Shown here: piece after piece, positions 36,401-47,600 of the stretch
Numbering within the stretch: position 1 is the first letter of the stretch
How the letters are laid out: each line of letters begins with the position of its first letter
Assembly (NCBI RefSeq): GCF_029962835.1
Contig: NC_080591.1
Coordinates: forward strand, 40,617,501 to 40,681,500
Direction of reading: 5' to 3'
Length of the DNA: 64,000 bases
Source of the DNA: Magnolia sinica
Taxonomy: Eukaryota > Streptophyta > Magnoliopsida > Magnoliales > Magnoliaceae
The notes under the pieces: model-generated
The model's input: only the letters and a program-made list of their open reading frames with translations
Told to the model about the DNA's origin: nothing
The model's database searches: none
Made by a program: the position numbers and the translations under genes

Positions 36401-38637
36401 GATACCAGCACTACCAAAAGCGTCGATGAAGATGGAATGAGCGCCGAAAACGGGTACACAATTAGCGGCGCTCAGACAAGCGCTGCAAAAGTGTACTAGC
36501 GCCGCTAAACCTTTTAGCGACACCCCCATTTATCAGCGCTTGCCTAGCACCGCGACAAGAAAATAGCGGCGCTTTTTGGTTTTTTAGCAGTGCTTAAAAG
36601 CGCCACTAAAGGTTCTTCTTCTTGTAGTGATGTTCAAATGTTTTGATGGATTTTACAAAATAAGTAGAAATCTAAATATATGCATTGATATGGATTTGAA
36701 GCAAGAAATTTCTAGTTTGAAGGTGGAAAATTGAAAAAAATGGGGAAATCTGAACTTCTTCTACTTCCACCCTTTAAAGCCTCAATGCGTGGAAAAAAAA
36801 AAAAAACATGTTGATGAGTGTAAGTGGATGGCCATACTCTCTTTTGGTATAACAAAGTTACAGGGAAGATGAATCATTGTCAACGTGAGCATCCTTGCCC
36901 AAGCAGGGATCAACAAGTCACTCGCTTAGTCTCCCAGGCTCATCTAATCTGGCTAGGTAGGAAGAAGCTATTGTGGAGACCCATGGTTCTAGATACAGGC
37001 ATTTATTCTCCAACGATGTGACATATAGAAATATTCAAGCGATGAATTTGGTGTTGAAGGTATGGTACCCCACTTCTACACTTATGGCCATGTGCTCGAC
37101 CAATGTTTTAAATATCGATGATATCGGCTGATATATCCCACAATATATATTGTATCCCACTTGTGCAATACGAAACACACAGGTAGTGCCAATATATCCC
37201 ACATGTTTGATCTAGTGAGCATTTTCAATTTTCGATCTTTTTTAAAAAATTATGTTAAATTAGTGTCAAATGGTTGTAAATCCATTGGTTCTTCATGTTC
37301 TCCATTTTTATTTTTTTCAAAATTTCCCTTTAACCAGCTATCAATTGAGGCTAATTTTGAAGTATTTAGGAGTATTTGATGAAATGATCATCACATACAC
37401 TCTAATTTTGAAATTTGAGTGTAAGTGGTCCGATTTGGGAAAAAATGTTCCCAATTTCTCCCAAATTGCTTGCAATGTTGCACTCCAAACATGAAATCAA
37501 GAATGTATGAGGTCTGATCTACTGATTTGTAAGTCCTTGTCAATTTTTGAAAAATAAAAATCATTTTTAATTAAAAAATACTTTCTTCTTTTTTTTTGAA
37601 ATTTCCCTTCAACCAGTTGTCAATTGAGACTAATTTCAAACTATTTAGGAGTGTTCGATGAAATGATCATCACATGCACTCTAAATGTTATGCATTCAAT
37701 TTGAATATAGTTTCATTAGTTCAGCCAGACAACACATAACTTAGGACCCTATACAAAGGAAACTTATTACATTCACTTCTTTTGTGAGATGTTATGATTT
37801 AAAAGTGTGTATTAAGGTTTTTTTTTAACAATCTCTAAAGTTTTATTGAAAAATTCAACCATTTTCCCAATGTGTCACTACTTTTTTTCCCAAGAAGTGT
37901 GATAAATTACCCGATACAATGATATATCCTATGCAATAACCGATACGTATTTGTATCCTAAGGATATTATACAAAATGAGATAACGATATTTCCAACATT
38001 GAACTCAAGTAAACATGCCAATGCTTCAAGGGGAAAGATGCAAAGTAGAGCAATGGGAGTGGGACTCCAATCACTTGATAACGCTAACGCCAACTCCTCT
38101 CTGGCTAGGTTGAATGGTTGCCCTGTGAGTGGCCAAAACCCACTTAACTAGGTTCAATGGGTGGATGAGCTAAAGCTGAAAGTGCACTGATTTGTGTTGT
38201 TGATGAAAACCCTCTCCTGAACCGTTTGGGCAAAACTGAGATGGGTGGACAATTTGGCCTGGGTGTAGAGAAATCTCTAGAATTTGGCAAGGAATGGATT
38301 GGGAGGAAAAAGTTTTCAGAGCCATCTTTTATCCTTTTTTCCGTTTTTTTTTTTTTTTTTTAGAGAGAGAGATGGAGATTTTTCAAAGAAGGCCAAAATG
38401 CGACATGGTGATCAGGAAATGAACATCAGATGTTCTTAGTTCTAAAGTTAATTTGTCCACTAGAGTGAATTTTCCCGATGCAGAAAGGAATATCAGATGC
38501 TCTTGGTTGATGCAATTATACAAATTACTAGCAAAGAAGGCATGCACCTAAGGGGCCATAAGTAGCCAAATGCAAATTACAAAAATGATGTTTGTTTATC
38601 ATTATAGTGCAACATATCAGAGTAACCTAATATAACA

Positions 38638-38678
<41 letters not shown>

Positions 38679-41600
38679 TTAATAATAAGGCTCATCTTGG
38701 TTAGCCAGATTCACTGCCCAAAGCAACTTCGAAAAATCTCTAGCAACGAGAACATAGTGGCAAGTTGGATTGCCTACCTGAAGCTAACTCTCTGTAAGTT
38801 TCTAACACAGTTTCTTAAATTTACAAAAACAATACAGCGGGGGAAGAAAATAGGCAGAAGGGAAATGCATGCAATAATAGAAAAGGGAATTTTCTTTTCG
38901 AAAGGCACAATAATAGAAGAAGATAAAATTTAAATAAATAAAAAAAACAATAAACATAAGAAACAGCGCACATTCAGGTACAAACATCATCTATAAAAAT
39001 TCAAAACATAAATACATTACAAGCATAGAAATGCATACCTCCCAAAGTGATTGCTCACTGTAACCAGCTGTTATGAGGTTCCAAACAAATGGGATTGTCC
39101 TACAAAGACAACTCCATGGGAATACCGATTCTCAGTTAATGACGGATATAAGGCTGGAATTTAATGGAACTTATAATACTTGACAAATGCCAAATTAAGC
39201 TAGCTACTCAAGTCAACTGAGAACACTGTTAGATTAACAGAATTTTATAGAAAACTCAAGATGACATCAGAAATTTGCTCGTAGTATGTTTTAAATCCAT
39301 TCATAACATAAGTCAGATGTGCCTGGCAGTATGAGGCCCTGTCCAGGCAAAGTCTCAAACTCATGCACTTAACCAGAAACAGTCTTTCAATTTTCCAAGT
39401 TTGAATAGGCCGAGTGAATGAAAAACTTGCAGATTTTTCAAAAGATAAAAAGATTGAAGAATCTCCTCAACCAATCTTCAAAAAATGAAGTCTCCAAACA
39501 ATGCTCAGTAGCTGGCCAAGCTGAATCAACTTGGCTGACTTCTGGAACATTGTCGAGAGACCATATGCCTTCAAGGTTAGGTCCCACCTTGCCAAGCACA
39601 AAATGATAATGAGAACACTAACAACAACAGTTTTGAAAATTCAATAATAATCATAACCAACATTGTGATCAGTAGTTTAATTGGCAGAAATAGAAGCCTC
39701 ACACTTTTGTCTGACCAAGAAAAAACAATACAACTGTACAAAGGTGAATAGCCTGTGATGGACCTAAGAGAAAAAAGTTAATGGATACATCTCATACAAA
39801 ATTGTAATCAGTAGCAGTGAGGCCCTTAGGGTATATTTGCATGTCCATCATTCACAAGGCAAACATGATGTGGTTCTGCCATATCTTGGTTGAGACAAGA
39901 AGACCTTTCCCTTCTTATCTCAACCACATTTTGAGGCATAGAAATTGTGAAAACTCTAGGCATGCTTAGTGTTTTCACAAGGCCAACATGATGTGACGTG
40001 CCATATCTTGGTTGAGACAAGGGTAGGACCTTTTGATGCAGGACAATTAACCACTTACTCTAAAAGCTCAAATTGATAGAGCATGGCGAATTAATCCCTT
40101 CATCTCATAGCCCAGGCCCCATATCGCATGGGTTAGGACCTTGGCCGAACCCCCTCGTGGGCCCCACATCACATGGGTACCGCCTCACACAAGCCACCCA
40201 CCTCACATGGGTAGGGCCCGCCTCACACGGGCCACCCACCCTGAGTGTGCCCATGCATCCCACAGGCAACCCCACTCGAGTGGTTAATTGTCCTGCATCA
40301 AAGTGGTATCAGGGCGGGAGGTCTCGTGTTCGAGACCCCTCACCGGGGGTGATTAATGCAGGGAAATTTTCACACTGGTCTCAAGTGAGGTTGCCTTTGG
40401 GATGTAAGGGCACACTCAGGGTGGGCGGCCCGTGTGAGGCGGGTGGCTTTGATGGGGACATCTCACGCACATGCACGCCCCCCTACGTACGCAAGGAGGG
40501 CTGACGACATCAAGGGAGGGCCTCCTATTTGGAAGACTGAGTTTTGGTTCATTGGAGTGGGCCCGGTAGTCAAGTAAAGTCCATCATGAGATCTTATGAT
40601 CATGTCCCGCTAGTCTGATTAATTTCATATTTTAGGTTTTACTTATTAATGTTATTTAGAATATCATGAACGGTTTACATTACTTTGATTAGTTATTATT
40701 TGTGTTTACTTCATCGCCAAGTAATAGGTTGTGCACATGGCACCAGTTTTAGGGGTATAGGGTTTTCTTATAAATAAGCACCCCTTGTTGGCTTTTTTTT
40801 CTTAATGAAGATTAATAAAAATTGCTGCATTTTTCTGCTCCTTTCCGAGTTATGAAAACCTAATTGGTTGCGAAGCCCTCCCTTCTTTGAAGTGCTAACT
40901 ATCATGGTGCGAAGCCACATGTATCTCGATTCACTCCCATCTTCTACCATCCACCCTTCTCATCTCCCACAATCATCTACGCTACAAATCTGTCATTTAT
41001 TGCAACAACTTTCCCCTCTTCAGTAGAATTCCAGAATTTGGCCCTGCAGGAGGGTTGAAACTTCAGTGGAGCACCACTCCCAGACTGTATATTGGATCGA
41101 CTTAAAACTTGGAGGTTTTGAAGCTCAGCCTTGGCCAACCAAACCTTAGAAGGCATTTTTGGGTTCGTGGGTCCCACACACGTGCAGCTAGCCATTAGCG
41201 CACATGCGCCAGGCCCAACCTGCTATTTATATGTGCAGGTTGGTTACAGGTTTTCTCTCTCCTCTCTTTCACTCCTCTCTCGCCTGATTTCCCTAACCTT
41301 AACCCTAGATTGTCCTAAATCCTTAATTTATATCCATTTTCTTTAACCCTGAGGTTCCCCAAATTGAACCTGTGAATCCCTTAGATTGGAGAAATATTTT
41401 TGTGTATGTGTAGATGAATTTACTCTCCTTTGAGCATTGCTTGGTCTATAATTTTACTTCATCTAGCCCTAGCATGTGTAGCCCTAGCATGTGTAGCCCT
41501 AGCATGTGTAGGCCTAGACCCGCATAGATTCCCCTTGTTGAGTGCTTGACGTTATGTGGGATGTGAAATTTTATGTAATTGTCTCTAAACTAGTGTGATC

Positions 41601-44600
41601 TAAAGCCCGAAAATCTTGTACATCATATTTGAATTTCATGTCCTACATTAAATTTGGTATCAGAGCTTAGGGTTCTTATTGAGGAATGCATTACATGTTT
41701 AGGGTTTAGTTGTTTATGTCCATTACCCATCAATTCTCATCATATATGGCTGTTTAGAGGTCCATAAACCCTGACATAAGCTGCTGAAATTTTTTGTTAT
41801 CCCCTTATTTGAATTATTTTAGAAATTAACTTAGCTTTCTATTTCTAGGCGTAGAAACTTTCCTTTTATGTGTTTGGAACCTAATTTTTTAGAAACTTTC
41901 TTAATCTGTTTTTAGAAACTAATTTCCATTCCTTTTTCTTTTTTTCCTTTTTTTTAGAAGCTAGTTTACTTTCCTTTTTCTTTTTTAGAAACTAACTTAC
42001 ATTCTATTTTTAGAAACTAGGTTGCCTTTTTAGAAACTTTCCTAATTTTTTTTTTAGAAACTTTCCTAATTTGTTTTTAGAAACTTTCCTAATTTATTTT
42101 TTTAGAAACTTTCCTAATTCGTTTTTAGAAACTATTCTTTTTCGTTTTTAGAAACTAGGTTGCTTCTTTTTTAAATAAATAATAATAAAAACCTTTCTTA
42201 TATTTTAACAACTATATTGCGGGATTTTGGTAGTGTTGTGTATTTTTCCTCATATAGAGTCTCATTGGATCATTTAGTCTCATTTAGTTGCATATAGTCA
42301 TAGTAGAAGGTCCTTAGGTTGAGTTAGTAATTGTATGCCCACACATACGGGTCATGGTTTTGGCTTGCACCTACACTAAATATGGAGCAATTGTAAGAAT
42401 CAGTGAACAAGTTGACCCAATAGGTTAAGTCTTTGGGTAAGCGCTTGAAACAACGTATGGACGAACACTTTGACCAGCTTGATGTGTGCATTACCCAACT
42501 AGAGACCTTCACCAGTGTAAACCCCACCATTGTGAAAGATATGTCCAATCTCAAGCAGGTGGTCAAGAGGCTAGTGTAGAGTTACCCACAGAGGCCATTC
42601 CGGTAGTGGATGAGTTTCGTGATATCTTTCCTAATGATCTACAGGATGAGTTTTCCTCTACGAGGGATATACAGCACACCAAGACATGGGACACCGTATT
42701 ACCTATAGTTGAGTTTGTGTTTAATAGTTTTATCGATAGGTCCACAGGTCTAAGTCCTTTTGAAGTCACTACTGGTTATAAACCTAGGAAACCTATTGAT
42801 CTTGTCCCAATGTTACTGTCCCATAGGCCGTCAGAGTCTGAAAAGTCTTTTGCGCATCACATTCATTCATAGCATCAAGAAATCAAGCAGAAGATCATAA
42901 CTAGTAATGAACATTACTCACTTTCTCCAGACCAACATAAACGTTTCAAGAAATTTAATGTAAGGGACTTTGTGATGGTCCGCATCAGGCCAGAGTGGTA
43001 CCCTCAGGGAGCTATTCATAAATTACACGCATATAGCGCTAGACCATTCAAAATTATAACACGAAACGGTATCAACATGTATGAGGTAGATCTTCCACCT
43101 TCCATGGAAATTAGTCCCATATTCAATATGGAGGATGTAGTTGCATTTTAGGGGACCACTGATATATTGTCCGGCTTGTCACCTAACCATCCTGATTTTT
43201 CAAACATTTATTTTAATCTATGGCCCCCTCCCGACCCATCTTCCCAGCCTCTACCTCTCATACCTACCCTTCCAACACCCAAAGAGGAGATAGAGGATAT
43301 TTTGGACTATAAGATACTATCCACGTCGGACGGCGGGTTTCAGAAGCTCTTGGTCAACTGAAAGTCACTTTTAGTTTTAGACAATACGTGGCTAGCTAAG
43401 GAGGAGCTTTAGAGACTTGATCCTTACATCTCAAAGTGGTTCAGGAGTTTTGTTTCGCCAGTGGCAAAACCTTCGCAACCAGGGAGAATTGATGGAGACA
43501 TCTCATGCACATGTACACCCCCCCTCTACACATATACGCAAGGAGGGCTCCACCATCAATCTGGATTAATGACGACATTCAGGGAGGGCCTCCTATTTAG
43601 AAGACTGAGTTTTGGTTCATTGGAGTGGGCCTGGTAGTCAAGTAAAGTCCATCATGGGGATCTCATGATCATGACCCACTAGTCTGATTAATCTCATATT
43701 TTAGATTTTGCTTATTAATGTTATTTAAAATATCATGGACGATTTAGATTACTTTGATTAGTTACTATTTGTGTTTACTTTATCGCTAAGTAATAGGTTG
43801 CGCACATGGCGCGAGTTTTAGGGGTATAGGGTTTTCATATAAATAAGCACCCCTTGTAGGCTTTTTTCTTAATGAAGATTAATAAAAATTGCTACATTTT
43901 TCTACTCCTTTCTGAGTTAAGAAAACCTAATTGGATGCAAAGCCCTCCCTTCTTTGAAGGGCTAACTACCGTGGTGCGAAGTCACATCTATCCCGATTCG
44001 CTCACATCTTCTACCATCCACCCTTCTCATCTCCCACAATCATCTGCGCTATAAATCTATCCTTTATTGAAACAACTTTCCTCTCTTCAGCAGAATTTCA
44101 GAATCTGGCCATGCAGGAGGGTTAAAACTTCAGTGAAACACCATGCCCAGACCGTACATAGGATCGACTTAAAACTTGGAGGTTTTGAAGCTCAGTCGTG
44201 GCCAACCAAACCCAAGAGAGCATTTTTTTGGTTCGTGGGCCCCACACATGTGCGGCCAGCCATCAACGCATGTGCGTCAGGCCCAACCTGTTGTCTATAT
44301 GCGCGGGTTGGTTACAGGTTCTCTCTCTCCCTTCTCTTTCACTCCTCTCTCACTTAATTTCCCTAACCCTAATCTTAGATTGTCTTAAATCCCCAATTTT
44401 TATCCTTTTTCTTCAACCTTAGGGTTCCCTGAATTGAACCTATGAATCCCTTGGATTAGGAAAATATTTTGTGCATGTGTGGATGAATTTACTCTCCTTT
44501 GAGCATTGTTTGGTCTATAATTTTACTTGATCTAGTCCTAGCATGTCTAGGCCTAGACCCACATAAATTCCCCTTGTTGAGTGCTTAACGTTATGTGGGA

Positions 44601-47600
44601 TGTGGAATTTTGTGTGATTGTCTCTAAACTAGTGTGATCTAAAGTCCGAAAATCTTGCACATCATATTTGAATTTCATTCCTGCATCAAATTTGGTATCA
44701 AAGATTAGGGTTCTTATTCGGGAATGCATTACATGTTTAGGGTTTAGTTGTTTATGTCCATTACCCATCAATTCTCATCATATATGGTTGTTTAGAGGTC
44801 CATAAACCCTGACATAAGCTGTTGAAATTTTCTGTTATCCCCTTATTTGAATTATTTAAGAAATTAACTTAGCTTTCTATTTATATGTTTAGAAACTTCC
44901 CTTTTCTGTTTTTAGAAACTTTTTTTAGAAACTTTCTTAAGCTATTTTTAGAAACTAATTTCCTTTCCTCTTTTTTTTTTCCTTAAAAAACTACTTTACT
45001 TTCTTTTTTCTTTTTTTAGAAACTAACTTACTTTCTATTTTTAGAAACTTTCTTTTTCCTTTTTTAGAAACTAGGTTGCCTTTTTAGAAACTTTCCTAAT
45101 TTATTTTTTAGAAACTTTCCTACTTTAGAAACTTTCCTAATTTGTTTTTAGAAACTTTCCTTTTTCATTTTTAGAAACTAAGTTGCTTCTTTAAAAAAAA
45201 AAAAAAAAATTTTAAAAAGACTTTCTTATATTTTGATAACTATATTGCGGGATTTTGGTAGCGTTGTATAGTTTTCCTCATATAGAGTCTCTTAGGATCA
45301 TTTAGTCGCATATTCGGAGTAGAAGGTCCTTAGGTTAAGTTAGCAGTTATATGCCCACACGTACAAGTTATGGTTTTGGCTTGCACCTACACTAAACATG
45401 GAGCACTTGCAAGAATCAGTGAACAAGTTGACCAAGCAGGTTGAGTCTTTAGGTAAGCGCTTGGAACAACATATGGACCAACGCTTTGAGCAGCTTGATG
45501 TGCGTATTACCCGACTAGAGACCTTCGCCAAAGCAAACCCCACCATTAGGAAAGATGCCCAATCTCAGGCAGATGGTCAAGAAGCTAGTGTAGAGTTACC
45601 TACTAAGGCCATTCTGGTAGTGGATGAGTTTCGTCATATCTTTCTTGATAATCTATAGGATGAGTTTTTCCCTATGAGGGATATACAGCACACCAGGACG
45701 TGGGACACCGTACTACCTATAGTCGAGTTTGCGTTTAATAGATTTGTCGATAGGTCCACAGGTCTAAGTCCTTTTGAAGTCGATACTAGTCATAAACCTA
45801 GGAAGCCTATTGATCTTGTACTTATGTCACTGTCCCATAGGCCGTCAGAGTCTGTAAAGTCTTTTGCACATCATATTCATTCATGGCATTAAGAAATCAG
45901 GCAGAAGATCATGACTAGTAATGAACATTACTCACTTTCTCCAGACCAACATAAACGTTTCAAGAAATTTAATGTAAGGGACTCTGTGATGTTCTGCAAC
46001 AGGCCAGAGCGGTACCCTTAGGGAGCTTTTCATAAATTACACGCGCGTAGCACTGGACCATTCAAAATTATAATACGAAATGGTCTCAACGCGTATGAGG
46101 TAGATCTTCCACCTTCTATGGGAATTAGTCCTACATTCAATGTGAAGGACTAGTTGCATTTCAGGAGACCACTGATACATTGTCCACCTTGTCACCTAAC
46201 CATCCTGATTCTCCAAACCCTTCCCTTAATCCATGGCCCCCTCCAGACCCATCTTCTCAGCCTCTACCTCTCATACATACCCTTCCCATACCTAGAGAGG
46301 AGATAGAGGATATTCTGGACCATCAGATAATATCCACGTTAGATGGCGGGTTTCAGAAGTTCTTAGTCAAGTGGAAGTCACTTTCAGTTTCAAACAGTAC
46401 GTGACTCACTGAGGAGGAGCTTAAGAGATTTGATCCTTACATCTCGGAGTGGTTCAGGAGTTTTGTTTCACCAATGACGAAACCTTCGCAACTAGGGAGA
46501 ATTGACGGTGACATCTCGCGCACATGCACACACACCCCCTCCCCACGCACGTACGTAAGAAGAAGGAGGGCTCCACCATTGATCTGGATCAATGACGTAG
46601 AAGATTGAATTTTGATTAGTTGGAGTGGGCTCGATAGTCAAGTAAAGCCCATCATGGGATCTCATGATTGTGGCCCGCTAGTCTGATTAATCTCATATTT
46701 TAGGTTTTTCTTATTAATGTTATTTAAAATATCATGGATGGTTTAGATTACTTTGATTAGTCATTATTTGTGTTTACTTCATCGCCAAGTAATAGGTTAC
46801 GTACATGACGCGAGTTTTAGGGGTATAGGGTTTTTGTATAAATAAGCACCCCTTGTAAGCTTTTTTTCTTAATAAAGATTAATAAAAATTGCTGCATTTT
46901 CTTGCTCCTTTCCGAGTTAAGAAAGCCTAATTGGGTGCGAAGCCCCCCCTTCTTTAAAGGGCTTACTGCTGTGATGCGAAGCCACATCTATCCCAATTCG
47001 CTCCCATCTTCTATCATCCACCCTTCTCATCTCTCACAATTATCCGCGCTACAAATCTATCCTTTATTGCAGCAACTTTCTTCTCTTCAGCAAAATTCCA
47101 GAATCTGACCATGTAGGAGGGCCAAAACTTCGGTGGAGCACCACGCATAGACCGTACATCGGATCGACTTGAAACTTGGAGGTTTTGAAGCTTAACCCTG
47201 GCCGACCAGACCCAAAAGGGCATTTTTTAGGTTAGTGGGCCCCACACATGTGTGGTTAGCCATCAGCGCAAGTGCGTCAGGCCCAACCTGTTGTCTACAT
47301 GCGCGGGTTGGTTACAGGTTCTCTCTCTCCTCGCTTTCACTCCTCTCTCACCTGATTTCCCTAACATTAACCCTATATTGTCCTAAATCCCTAATTTTTA
47401 TCCCTTTTCTTTAACCCTAGGGTTCCCCAAATTAAACCTGTGAATCACTTGGATTAAGGAAATATTTTTGTGCATGTGTGGATGAATTTACTCTCCTTTA
47501 AGCATTGTTTGGTGTATAATTTTACTTGATCTAGCCTTAGCATGTGTAGACCTGAACCTACATAAATTTCCCTTATTGAGTGCTTAACGTTATGTGGGAT

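Larger units (their letters stand above)
30132..36629. mobile_element. Complete CACTA transposon (6498 bp), non-autonomous
   Basis: The left end is CACTACAACAAAAATGGG and the right end CTTCTTCTTGTAGTG, the inverse of CACTACAAGAAGAAG. A 3-bp duplication ATG lies at 30129-30131 and 36630-36632. The 250 bp inside the right end are packed with GCGGCGCT/AGCGCCGC motifs in both orientations, and GCAGCGGCGCTATTTAAGAG is just inside the left end: typical subterminal repeats. No transposase was found. The interior has a CT-rich leader, introns-like sequence and short exon-like ORFs. It sits in the 26-kb RBL19 intron. Confidence 0.9.

Noticed and set aside
40302..40350. tRNA gene suggested by TGGTATCAGGGC and GTGTTCGAGACC
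   Set aside because: No cloverleaf can be completed; position fits a retrotransposon primer site.
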